The notes beneath the pieces were generated by a model. That model did not search any database and was not told where the DNA came from. It was given only the letters and a program-made list of their open reading frames with translations. A DNA stretch of 64,000 nt from Arthrobacter sp. MMS18-M83 (GTDB lineage Bacteria; Actinomycetota; Actinomycetes; Actinomycetales; Micrococcaceae), in the NCBI RefSeq assembly GCF_026683955.1, contig NZ_CP113343.1, positions 868,001 to 932,000 on the forward strand, read 5' to 3'. Every line of letters starts with the position of its first letter. Within the stretch, counting starts at the first letter, position 1. Positions 1 through 7,567 of this stretch are shown here, piece by piece. Made by a program: the position numbers and the translations under genes.

Positions 1-258
1 CGCGAACTCCTTGTTCTCACCAACATAGGAACTGATGGTCCGGCGGATACGCCCGTCCCTTAGCAAAATACCCAGGCCCCAGTCGTCCACGCCGCAGTTG
101 TTGCTGACCGTTTCAAGGTCCTTGGTGCCTTGATCGTGGAGCGCATCGATCAGCGCCACGGGGATACCGCACAAGCCGAATCCGCCGACGGCGAGCGAGG
201 CACCGTCGTGGATGTCCTTCACCGCTTCCGCGGCGCTGGCAACAACTTTGTCGATCAT
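1..258 (-). CDS. 3-oxoacid CoA-transferase subunit A, N-terminal part (cut by window edge)
   Basis: The reverse strand encodes 86 residues from an ATG at 258, beginning [13 protein letters not shown], and the frame is still open at base 1. The glycine-rich segment [15 protein letters not shown] followed by [10 protein letters not shown] is typical of the alpha subunit of succinyl-CoA:acetoacetate CoA-transferase, which moves CoA from succinyl-CoA to acetoacetate. It lies 19 bases downstream of an acyl-CoA dehydrogenase in an operon with a methylcrotonyl-CoA-type carboxylase. This fits leucine breakdown, whose end product acetoacetate would be activated by this enzyme. The beta subunit is expected just outside the window to the left. 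Confidence 0.88.
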   Translation of the reverse strand, partial: MIDKVVASAAEAVKDIHDGASLAVGGFGLCGIPVALIDALHDQGTKDLETVSNNCGVDDWGLGILLRDGRIRRTISSYVGENKEFA

Positions 259-277
259 CGTTTACCTTCCCTGACGG

Positions 278-1441
278 TTAAAGGCCCAGCTCGCGGGCGA
301 TGAGCATCAACTGGACCTCGGTGGTTCCTTCCCCGACTTCCAGGATCTTGGAGTCGCGGTAGTGCCGTGCCACCGTGAATTCGTTGATGAAGCCATAGCC
401 ACCGAACACCTGGGTGGCGTCCCGTGCGTTGTCCATGGCTGCCTCGCCTGCGACCATCTTAGCGATGGCTGCTTCGGTCTTGAACGGCTTGCCGGCCAGC
501 ATCCTCGCGGCCGCATCATAGTAGGCCAAACGTGCCGTGTGGGCCCGTGCCTGCATGCGGGCGATCTTGAACTGAATGGCCTGGTACTTGCCGATGTGGT
601 GCCCGAAAGCCATACGTTCCTTGGCGTATTTCACGGACAATTCGACGCAGCCCTGTGCCGCGCCGGTGGCGAGCGCGGCGATGGCGATGCGGCCCTCGTC
701 CAGGATGGACAGGAAGTTGGCGTAGCCCCGCCCCTGGACACCGAGCAGGTTCTCTTCGGGCACGCGGACGTTGTTCAGCGTGAGCGGGTGGGTGTCGGAG
801 GCGTTCCAGCCCACCTTGTTGTAGGCCTTTTCCGCGGTGAAACCGGGCGTGTCGGTGGGAACCAGGATGGTGGAGATTTCCTTCTTGATGCTCCCGTCCT
901 TGCGTTCATGCTGTCCGGTGACGGCGGTGACGGTGACCAGGCGCGTGATGTCCGTACCGGAGTTGGTGATGAACTCCTTGTTGCCGTTGATGACCCAGCG
1001 GCCGTCTTCAAGGTGTGCGTTCGTCTTGGTGCCGCCTGCGTCCGAGCCAGCCTCTGGCTCGGTCAGGCCGAACCCGGCGAGTGCTTCGGCGGAGGTCAGC
1101 TGCGGCAGCCACTGTTCCTTTTGCGCTTGGGTGCCGAAGCGGTACACAGGCATGGCGCCCAGCGATACGCCTGCTTCAAGGGTGATCGCCACGGACTGGT
1201 CCACCCGGCCTAGCTGTTCCAGCGCGAGAGCGAGGGCGAAGTAGTCTCCACCCATTCCGCCGAACTCTTCAGGGAAGGGCAGGCCGAAGAGGCCCATCTC
1301 GCCCATCTGCTTGACGACTTCATAGGGGAAGCTGTGTTCCTCGTCGTGTTTGGTGGACACCGGGGCCACTACCTCGTCGGCAAATTCCCGGACGGAGTTG
1401 CTCAGGTCCTGGTATTCCTCGCTGAGTTCAAAACTTGCCAT
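278..1441 (-). CDS. Acyl-CoA dehydrogenase, probably isovaleryl/branched-chain type
   Basis: A 387-residue FAD-dependent acyl-CoA dehydrogenase of normal family length that would oxidise a short or branched acyl-CoA to the enoyl-CoA. The start MASFELSEEYQDL at 1441 was chosen because the longer reading frame upstream is antisense to the neighbouring carboxylase. Visible family segments are GFGLTEPEAGSDAGG (substrate/FAD region), DEGRIAIAALATG in the middle, QVFGGYGF, and the C-terminal GEGTTEVQLMLIA segment. The start codon lies 2 bases after the stop of the biotin carboxylase gene, so the two are probably translated in one operon. In this company the substrate is most likely isovaleryl-CoA (leucine) or citronellyl-CoA; the sequence alone does not decide. 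Confidence 0.9.
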   Translation of the reverse strand: MASFELSEEYQDLSNSVREFADEVVAPVSTKHDEEHSFPYEVVKQMGEMGLFGLPFPEEFGGMGGDYFALALALEQLGRVDQSVAITLEAGVSLGAMPVYRFGTQAQKEQWLPQLTSAEALAGFGLTEPEAGSDAGGTKTNAHLEDGRWVINGNKEFITNSGTDITRLVTVTAVTGQHERKDGSIKKEISTILVPTDTPGFTAEKAYNKVGWNASDTHPLTLNNVRVPEENLLGVQGRGYANFLSILDEGRIAIAALATGAAQGCVELSVKYAKERMAFGHHIGKYQAIQFKIARMQARAHTARLAYYDAAARMLAGKPFKTEAAIAKMVAGEAAMDNARDATQVFGGYGFINEFTVARHYRDSKILEVGEGTTEVQLMLIARELGL

Positions 1442-1443
1442 GG

Positions 1444-3588
1444 CTAGACTTCCTCGTCTTTCTGGTTTTCTGTCGGTTCCCCCGTGGGTTCCGGGGTAGG
1501 TTCTTGAGTGGCTTCTGCCACCACGTGGATGGTGGCGAGGACTTGGTCCGCCTTGACGAGGTCCCCGGTTTTGCTGCTGAGGTGCACGGTGCCGGACACC
1601 GAGGCCAGCAATTGGTGCTCCATCTTCATCGCTTCCACGGCAAGGAGGACCTGGCCGGTTTCGACGTGGTCGCCGTTGTGCACCGAAACGGAGACGACGG
1701 TTCCCGGCATAGGAGACCGGACTTCCGGATCCGCGGCGCCTTCCTCGCGCTGGATGCCCGCGAGGACGCGTTGGAGCCGGGCCTCGCGGTCCAGGATCTC
1801 CAGCCGGCAGGACCAGCCGTCGCTGCCGAGCCAAAGCTCGCGCGGCTGGCCAGATCCGGCGCCTCCCGGAGAAGGCGAGCCGTGCGCGAAATGGTGCTCG
1901 ACGCCGTCGAGCACCAGCGCGGCTTGTTCCGCGGTTCCCGTCAGCATCTCTGCAGTGTGCACGACGCCGCCATCCACTTGCGCCGTGATGCTCGAACCGT
2001 TCCCGGTGAGCGCAATGGTGGCCAGGCCGGCGTCGGGAAGACCGATGGTGGTCTTCCACGGCGCGCGGGCGCCGACGCGCCAGCCATCGGCGGTGTTCCA
2101 GGGCGATTCCGTCCCGACACGCGCCTGGACTTGGCGGTTCAGCAGCTCCGAACGGCTGAGGATCGCTGCGGCGATCAACTCCACGTCCGTGATCCGACGG
2201 AACTCCAGCCCCTCCAGCTTTCGCTCGATCAAACCGGTGTCGAGGCGCCCGGCGCGGACGTCCTCGTCGTTGATCAGAAGCCGCAGATACTCAACGTTCG
2301 TGTGAATGCCCAGCAGGGTGTAGTCCCCCAATGCGTGGTCAAGGGTGTCCAACGCCGCCTTGCGGTCCGGTCCCCAGGCAATGACCTTCGCCAACATGGG
2401 ATCGTAGTCGCCGGTGATGGACAGTCCGGGCCGCATGGCGGAGTCAACGCGGACATGGGGATCGTCGCCGGCGCGTTCCCGGAGCGTCACGATCTCGCCG
2501 ATCGACGGCATGAAACCGCGTTGGGGTACCTCCGCGTAGACGCGCGCCTCTATCGCATGGCCGTCAAGCACGACGTCGGACTGTGCGACCGTGAGGACCT
2601 CACCTGCCGCTATGCGCACTTGCCATTCGACAAGGTCGACGCCAGTCACCATTTCCGTGACCGGGTGTTCCACCTGGAGGCGGGTGTTCATCTCCATGAA
2701 GAAGAAGTGCTCCGGATCCTTGTCCGAGACAAGGAACTCGACCGTTCCCGCGCCGCTGTACTTGACGCTTCGGGCGGCCTGGCAGGCGGCCTCACCGATC
2801 CGCGCCCGGACTTCGGCACCATTCGCGAGGGACTCCAGCAAGGGGGACGGCGCCTCCTCGATGACTTTCTGGTGGCGGCGCTGAAGCGAACATTCGCGCT
2901 CGCCAAGGTGGATCACGTTGCCATGGTTGTCCGCAAGGACCTGGACCTCGATGTGCCGGGGCGACTGGATGAGCCGTTCCAGGAACAGGGTGTCATCACC
3001 GAAGGCGCTCGCCGCCACACGCCGGGCTGTCAGCAGCGTGGACGCCATATCCTCCAGCCGCTCCACGATGTGCATCCCTTTGCCGCCACCGCCGGCCGAG
3101 GGCTTGATGAGCAGGGGGAAGCCGACGCCGGGCGCAGCCTTGATCAGTTCCGCATCGCTCAGGCCCGGTTCGGCGATGCCAGGAACGCAGGGGACGCCAT
3201 AGGACATGACGTGGTTCTTGGAACGGATCTTGTCGCCCATGATCTCGATGGCGTCAATGCCGGGGCCGATGAACGCAATCCCTGCGGCGTCCAAGGCCTT
3301 GGCGAACTCCACGTTCTCGGCCAGGAATCCGTATCCGGGGTGGACGGCTTGTGCTCCGCTTTGCAGGCACGCCTCGATGATGGCGTCTATCCGCAGGTAG
3401 CTGTCCGCTGCCGCGGCTGTGCCGATCCGTACGGCAGTGTCCGCTTCACGCACATGCCGGGCTCCGGCGTCGGCGTCTGAATAGACCGCCACCGAGCGGA
3501 TGCCCATGACCTTGAGGGTGCGGATGACACGGCAGGCGATCTCGCCGCGGTTGGCGACAAGGACGGTGTCGAAAGAGTTGATTGTCAT
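1444..3588 (-). CDS. Biotin-dependent acyl-CoA carboxylase alpha subunit (methylcrotonyl-CoA carboxylase type)
   Basis: A 714-residue protein with an N-terminal biotin carboxylase (VANRGEIACRVIRT near residue 12, ATP-grasp loop KPSAGGGGKGMH near 157, EMNTRLQVEHPVTE near 298) and a C-terminal biotin carrier domain with VEAMKMEHQ, the biotinylated lysine being about residue 655. It carboxylates its own biotin using ATP and bicarbonate for transfer by the beta subunit. After the carrier domain is a short Pro/Glu/Thr-rich tail. The gene lies 4 bases downstream of the carboxyltransferase gene. The beta subunit motifs and neighbouring genes point to 3-methylcrotonyl-CoA as substrate, although propionyl- or geranyl-CoA carboxylase subunits look alike. 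Confidence 0.9.
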   Translation of the reverse strand: MTINSFDTVLVANRGEIACRVIRTLKVMGIRSVAVYSDADAGARHVREADTAVRIGTAAAADSYLRIDAIIEACLQSGAQAVHPGYGFLAENVEFAKALDAAGIAFIGPGIDAIEIMGDKIRSKNHVMSYGVPCVPGIAEPGLSDAELIKAAPGVGFPLLIKPSAGGGGKGMHIVERLEDMASTLLTARRVAASAFGDDTLFLERLIQSPRHIEVQVLADNHGNVIHLGERECSLQRRHQKVIEEAPSPLLESLANGAEVRARIGEAACQAARSVKYSGAGTVEFLVSDKDPEHFFFMEMNTRLQVEHPVTEMVTGVDLVEWQVRIAAGEVLTVAQSDVVLDGHAIEARVYAEVPQRGFMPSIGEIVTLRERAGDDPHVRVDSAMRPGLSITGDYDPMLAKVIAWGPDRKAALDTLDHALGDYTLLGIHTNVEYLRLLINDEDVRAGRLDTGLIERKLEGLEFRRITDVELIAAAILSRSELLNRQVQARVGTESPWNTADGWRVGARAPWKTTIGLPDAGLATIALTGNGSSITAQVDGGVVHTAEMLTGTAEQAALVLDGVEHHFAHGSPSPGGAGSGQPRELWLGSDGWSCRLEILDREARLQRVLAGIQREEGAADPEVRSPMPGTVVSVSVHNGDHVETGQVLLAVEAMKMEHQLLASVSGTVHLSSKTGDLVKADQVLATIHVVAEATQEPTPEPTGEPTENQKDEEV

Positions 3589-3592
3589 GGGG

Positions 3593-5200
3593 TCACATCC
3601 GGAAGAGGCCGAAGGAGGTTTCCGGCAGGGGTTGGCGGGACACAGTATCGAGGGCCATACCCAGGACGCGCCGGGTGTCGGCCGGGTCGATGATGCCGTC
3701 GTCCCAGAGCCGGGCGGTGGAGTAATAGGGGCTGCCTTGGTCCTCGTATTGCTGCTTGATGGGCGCCTTGAACGCTTCCTCGTCTCCCGCGGACCATTCC
3801 TCGCCGCGGGCCTCGTACTGGTCCCGTTTGACGGTAGCCAGCACGCTGGAGGCCTGGTTCCCGCCCATGACCGAAATACGGGATGCGGGCCACATCCAGA
3901 GGAACCGCGGTGAGTAGGCGCGGCCGCACATCGAGTAGTTTCCAGCGCCGAAGGAACCGCCGATCACCACGGTCAGCTTGGGCACCCGGGCGGTGGCGAC
4001 CGCGGTGACCATTTTGGCGCCGTTCTTGGCGATGCCGCCCTGCTCGACGTCCTTGCCCACCATGAAGCCGGAGAGGTTCTGCAGGAAGACCAGCGGGATG
4101 CCGCGCTGATCGCAGAGCTCAATGAAGTGCGCTCCCTTGAGGGAGGACTCACTGAACAGCACCCCATTGTTGGCCACGATGCCCACGGGGTGGCCGTGCA
4201 GCTTCGCGAACCCGGTGACCAGGGTGGTGCCGTAGTTCTTCTTGAATTCATGGAACCTGGAGCCATCCACCAGACGGGCGATGACTTCGCGGACGTCATA
4301 TTGCGCGTTGACGTCCGTAGGAACGGCACCATAGATCTCGCCCGGATCAACAACGGGCTCGACGGCGGCGTCCACGTCCCATGCCGGATCTGCCGGCTTG
4401 GGCAGCGTGGACACGATGTCGCGGACGATCTGCAGGGCATGCTCATCGTTTTCGGCCAGGTGGTCGGTCACGCCCGAAATCCTGGAGTGGACGTCCCCGC
4501 CGCCGAGTTCCTCTGCCGTGACGATTTCACCGATGGCGGCCTTCACGAGGGGCGGCCCGCCGAGGAAGATGGTGCCCTGGTTGCGGACAATAACCGTCTC
4601 GTCACTCATGGCGGGTACGTAGGCACCACCGGCGGTGCAAGACCCCATGACCGAGGCAATCTGCGGGATCTTAGCGGCAGACATCTTCGCCTGGTTGAAG
4701 AAGATCCGGCCAAAGTGCTCCTTGTCCGGGAACACCTCGTCCTGCTTGGGCAGGAACGCTCCCCCGGAATCGACGAGGTAGACGCACGGCAGTCTGTTCT
4801 CCAGGGCTATTTCCTGGGCCCGGAGGTGCTTCTTCACCGTCATGGGGTAATAAGTACCGCCCTTGACCGTGGCGTCGTTGGAGACCACCATCACCTGGCG
4901 GCCATGGACCAAGCCGATCCCGGCAATGACCCCTGCGCCCGGCGAATCGTCGTTGTACATCCCGTTGGCCGCCAACGGGGCGATCTCCAGGAACGGGCTT
5001 CCCTCGTCCAGCAAATAGTTGATGCGCTCGCGCGGCAACAACTTCCCCCGGGAGATATGCCGCTCACGCGATTTTTCCGGTCCACCGAGGGCGGCCACGG
5101 CAAGTCGCTTCTTCAACTCCTGCACCAGCGAAAGCTGCGCTTCCGCGTTGGCCGCGAACTGGTCGCTGCTGGTATCCAGCTGGCTGGCGAGTGTCTCCAT
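3593..5200 (-). CDS. Acyl-CoA carboxylase beta subunit (methylcrotonyl-CoA carboxyltransferase type)
   Basis: A 535-residue carboxyltransferase starting [12 protein letters not shown]. The segments [41 protein letters not shown] and [16 protein letters not shown] are characteristic of the methylcrotonyl-CoA/geranyl-CoA carboxylase beta branch rather than of propionyl-CoA carboxylase. It transfers the carboxyl group from biotin on the alpha subunit to 3-methylcrotonyl-CoA in leucine degradation. It is the first gene of a four-gene operon reading leftwards (beta, alpha, acyl-CoA dehydrogenase, CoA-transferase). The promoter region faces a TetR gene and contains two operator-like repeats at 5237-5278. 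Confidence 0.92.
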   Translation of the reverse strand: METLASQLDTSSDQFAANAEAQLSLVQELKKRLAVAALGGPEKSRERHISRGKLLPRERINYLLDEGSPFLEIAPLAANGMYNDDSPGAGVIAGIGLVHGRQVMVVSNDATVKGGTYYPMTVKKHLRAQEIALENRLPCVYLVDSGGAFLPKQDEVFPDKEHFGRIFFNQAKMSAAKIPQIASVMGSCTAGGAYVPAMSDETVIVRNQGTIFLGGPPLVKAAIGEIVTAEELGGGDVHSRISGVTDHLAENDEHALQIVRDIVSTLPKPADPAWDVDAAVEPVVDPGEIYGAVPTDVNAQYDVREVIARLVDGSRFHEFKKNYGTTLVTGFAKLHGHPVGIVANNGVLFSESSLKGAHFIELCDQRGIPLVFLQNLSGFMVGKDVEQGGIAKNGAKMVTAVATARVPKLTVVIGGSFGAGNYSMCGRAYSPRFLWMWPASRISVMGGNQASSVLATVKRDQYEARGEEWSAGDEEAFKAPIKQQYEDQGSPYYSTARLWDDGIIDPADTRRVLGMALDTVSRQPLPETSFGLFRM

Positions 5201-5234
5201 CGGCTGTGTCCCATCCCGGCCAAAAGGCCCATCT

Positions 5235-5278
5235 CAGTTAGTACCGCATAACTGGAATTTAGGTTAGTCTCTATTAAC
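5235..5278. promoter_or_regulatory. Twin operator-like palindromes between carboxylase operon and TetR gene
   Basis: Two 16-base copies fit GTTAGTNNCNNNTAAC: 5237-5252 (GTTAGTACCGCATAAC) and 5263-5278 (GTTAGTCTCTATTAAC), 26 bases apart. The first is the core of a CAGTTA-N8-TAACTG palindrome at 5235-5254. They lie in the only divergent intergenic space shared by the operon and the TetR-family gene. By family habit the TetR protein probably binds here and represses one or both directions; that is inference. Confidence 0.65.
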
Positions 5279-5353
5279 TGTGTTGTCCATCACCTCGGCA
5301 CTGGGCTTGCCCCGGTATCGACGCTGAATTGGACGCTTGCAAAAGGAGGAATT

Positions 5354-6007
5354 GTGGTCACCTTCCAGCGGAGCTCCCAGCAGGACGGCCCTACCCAGCG
5401 GAGCCCCAAGCAAGACAGCCAGACCCAGCGAAGCCAGGCTAAGGAAACCCGGCGCAAGGCGCTCCTCGTGGCGGCTGCCGGACTGTTTGCCGCAGACGGC
5501 TTCAACCGCGTGTCGCTGGAGGACCTCGGAGCGGCCGCAGGCGTCAGCGGACCGGCCGTGTACCGGCATTTCCCGGGAAAACAGGCCGTCCTTGCCGAGC
5601 TGCTGCTGAGCGTGAGCCGCAATCTGCTCGACGGCGGCCGCAGCGTAGTGTCCGAGGCCCCCGACGCCGAAACCGCGTTGCGCGGGCTGGTGGAATTCCA
5701 TGTTGACTTCGCCCTCAGCAATCCCGATGTCATCCGGGTCCAGGACCGCGATTTCAGCAACCTCAGCGATGCCGACCAAGCCGAAGTCCGCACCCTGCAG
5801 CGCAACTACGTGGAACTGTGGGTAGGAGTGCTCGGCGTACTGCATCCCGACACGGATCCTGCCGAACTACGGGTCCGCGCCCACGCAGCCTTCGGCCTCA
5901 TCAACTCGACGCCCCACTCGGTTCGGCACCACGGACGACGCATGGCGGTCAAAAGCGCCCGGCCCATCCTCGAACGGATGGCTTTGGCGGCACTGACCGT
6001 TCGCTAA
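5354..6007 (+). CDS. TetR-family transcriptional regulator of the leucine-degradation operon (inferred)
   Basis: A 217-residue TetR-type repressor. After a Gln/Ser-rich leader of about 30 residues comes the helix-turn-helix domain (RKALLVAAAGLFAADGF, then DLGAAAGVSGPAVYRHFPGK), followed by an all-helical ligand-binding region. The GTG at 5354 has a very strong ribosome site AAAAGGAGGA immediately upstream. It is transcribed away from the carboxylase operon and is the obvious candidate to bind the twin operators between them, with an acyl-CoA intermediate as likely inducer. Its downstream end runs into a palindrome interrupted by an IS481 element. Confidence 0.88.
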   Translation: MVTFQRSSQQDGPTQRSPKQDSQTQRSQAKETRRKALLVAAAGLFAADGFNRVSLEDLGAAAGVSGPAVYRHFPGKQAVLAELLLSVSRNLLDGGRSVVSEAPDAETALRGLVEFHVDFALSNPDVIRVQDRDFSNLSDADQAEVRTLQRNYVELWVGVLGVLHPDTDPAELRVRAHAAFGLINSTPHSVRHHGRRMAVKSARPILERMALAALTVR

Positions 6008-6044
6008 TTCCCTGCCCCAAAGACCCAACTAACTCGCAGTTGTT

Positions 6045-6059
6045 GTCATTATGAGCCGT
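6045..6059. repeat. Target site duplication of the IS481 element (left copy)
   Basis: GTCATTATGAGCCGT at 6045-6059 is repeated exactly at 7498-7512, directly outside the two ends of the element. A 15-base duplication is within the known IS481 range. Its perfect conservation suggests a fairly recent insertion. Confidence 0.9.
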
Positions 6060-6120
6060 TGTCATGTCTCGGGACCTCGTGGACAGTTCATGTCTCATGA
6101 CCTTGTGGACGGTTGATGTC

Positions 6121-7398
6121 TCATGACTTCGTGGACACTTCGTCCGTGGGTGGTTTGAGGCGCGGGTAGCGTGTCCGTTTCCGGCGTGCTCCGGCGGGGT
6201 CTGCTGCGATGCCTGAGGGTTTGCCGTTGCCGACGTAGCGGGTGCCTTTGACAGGCAGGGGGTGGGTGGTGATCTCGGTGCCGCGGGTGTCGAAGAACAT
6301 GATCTCGGCGTGGTCGTAAACGATGTGCACGGTGCTCCCGGCCAGGTCCTGGCCGATGTTGAACGCGGTTCCCAGCACGGTAACGCGGCCGTCGTTCCTG
6401 ACGAGCCGTTGCGTGCTCCGTGCCGGTGCCGGGACGGTCATGGCGGGTTCCGGGAGGGCCGGTGCGGGTGTTTTCGGGGTCGCGTCCCAGGCTTCCTGCG
6501 GGGTCAGGGCCCCGGGCAGGGCCTGGTGTTCGCGTTCGGTGTTGTAGTAGTGGTCGAAGGTATCGATCTGGGCTTGCAGGACGGGAATCGACGGGGCCGG
6601 CGGCTGGCGGTGCAGGTACTGGTGCAGGGTGCGGTGGAAGCGTTCGTTCTTGCCCTGGGTGGTGGGTTTGCCCGGTCTGCCGGTGATCGGTTCCACACCG
6701 TGGGATTTGAGGAACTCCACGAGTGCGCCGGTGCGTCCGCGGCGGGTCGGGTTCAGGGCCGCGCCGTTGTCGGAGAGGAATTTCTCCGGCACGCCGTGGC
6801 GTTCGATGGCCAGGGCGACGACGGCGATCGCGGCCTCGCTCGTTTCCCCGGTGGCCGCCAGGGAGGCCAGGGCCAGGCGGGAGTGGTCATCGAGGAGCTG
6901 GAAGACCGCCACGGTCTTCCCGTCGGCCAGCCGCCACTCGGTCGCGTCGATCTGCCAGCACGCGTTCGGTTGCGGGTAGACGAACCGCTGGTAGGCGCTG
7001 CGGGGCTTCTTCCGCGGCTCGGGCACCACGACACCGGCCCGGTCGAAGATCCTGGCCACCGTCGCCCGGGACGGCGGGGCGAAGCCTTGCCGGGACAGCT
7101 TTGCGATTACCGACAACGGGCCGTGATCCAGCCCCTTGGCCTCAAGATCCGCCCGGGTGGCCAGCAGGAGTTCGACCATCGCCGGTGCCGTGGCTTTCGG
7201 GCTGGTCAACGGCACCGGGCGCTTGATCTCCAGGGCCTTCACCGGCCCGACGCGTCCGGCCGCCGTGCGGACCTTGTAGAACCAGGCACGCGAGACACCG
7301 TGTTCGGTGCAGAACGCGCTCACGGCACCGCGTGGCGCATCGGCCGGCCACGTAGCAACGGCATGACGGACACTGATCTTCGGGGCGGGTTTGCTCAT
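6121..7398 (-). CDS. IS481-family DDE transposase
   Basis: A 425-residue transposase: N-terminal helix-turn-helix (VSAFCTEHGVSRAWFYKV), then an rve/integrase catalytic core with DATEWRLADG (first Asp), FLSDNGAALN (second Asp) and GKNERFHRTLHQYL (the Glu region), then a C-terminal beta domain. The start MSKPAPKIS at 7398 was preferred; a TTG at 7410 would add four residues. The stop codon falls inside the innermost terminal repeat. The start codon sits at the edge of a perfect 16-bp hairpin (7381-7420), so translation from outside transcripts would be blocked. Confidence 0.93.
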   Translation of the reverse strand: MSKPAPKISVRHAVATWPADAPRGAVSAFCTEHGVSRAWFYKVRTAAGRVGPVKALEIKRPVPLTSPKATAPAMVELLLATRADLEAKGLDHGPLSVIAKLSRQGFAPPSRATVARIFDRAGVVVPEPRKKPRSAYQRFVYPQPNACWQIDATEWRLADGKTVAVFQLLDDHSRLALASLAATGETSEAAIAVVALAIERHGVPEKFLSDNGAALNPTRRGRTGALVEFLKSHGVEPITGRPGKPTTQGKNERFHRTLHQYLHRQPPAPSIPVLQAQIDTFDHYYNTEREHQALPGALTPQEAWDATPKTPAPALPEPAMTVPAPARSTQRLVRNDGRVTVLGTAFNIGQDLAGSTVHIVYDHAEIMFFDTRGTEITTHPLPVKGTRYVGNGKPSGIAADPAGARRKRTRYPRLKPPTDEVSTKS

Positions 7399-7420
7399 GA
7401 ACCAGAGCAAACCCGCCCCG
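7381..7420 (-). promoter_or_regulatory. Hairpin occluding the transposase start codon
   Basis: Arms CGGGGCGGGTTTGCTC (7381-7396) and its exact complement (7405-7420) enclose an 8-base loop, and the transposase ATG overlaps the loop. No ribosome binding site is visible outside the stem. Other IS elements use such a structure to stop translation from read-through transcripts; the role here is inferred. Confidence 0.6.
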
Positions 7421-7567
7421 TCTGTCTACGAGGTCCTGAGACACACTGTCCACGAAGTCATGAGACATAAGTGTCCATTAAGTCATGAGACTCCACAGTC
7501 ATTATGAGCCGTCAAAACGACAACTACTGCGAGTCAGTTGGGCCTGAGAGCGCTTTCGGACACGCGG

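Larger units (their letters stand above)
6060..7497 (-). mobile_element. Complete IS481-family insertion sequence
   Basis: A 1438-base element beginning TGT and ending ACA, flanked by a perfect 15-base duplication. Each end carries three copies of a 20-base unit like TGTCTCATGACTTCGTGGAC: left 6065-6084, 6091-6110, 6117-6136; right, inverted, 7424-7443, 7448-7467, 7473-7492. The spacing is about 25 bases, and these units probably bind the transposase. It holds one intact transposase gene on the reverse strand. It appears complete and potentially active. Confidence 0.93.
6024..7542. repeat. Long imperfect palindrome split by the insertion sequence
   Basis: The left arm 6024-6047 and the right arm 7519-7542 are 24-base inverted complements with two mismatches (CCCAACTAACTCGCAGT... 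and its partner). If the IS and one copy of its target duplication are removed, the arms come together around an 18-base centre. They lie between the convergent TetR and E2 genes, so the original structure was probably a bidirectional terminator or a dispersed palindromic repeat. The arms have no T-tract. Confidence 0.75.

Noticed and set aside
362..1213. Long open frames antisense to the acyl-CoA dehydrogenase
   Set aside because: Mirror frames caused by high third-position GC; no motifs, no ribosome site.
1435..3480. 681-codon frame antisense to the biotin carboxylase
   Set aside because: The reverse strand encodes an unmistakable carboxylase; the antisense translation has no recognisable domain.
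6262..7470. 402-codon frame opposite the transposase
   Set aside because: Gly/Arg/Val-rich antisense shadow of the transposase.
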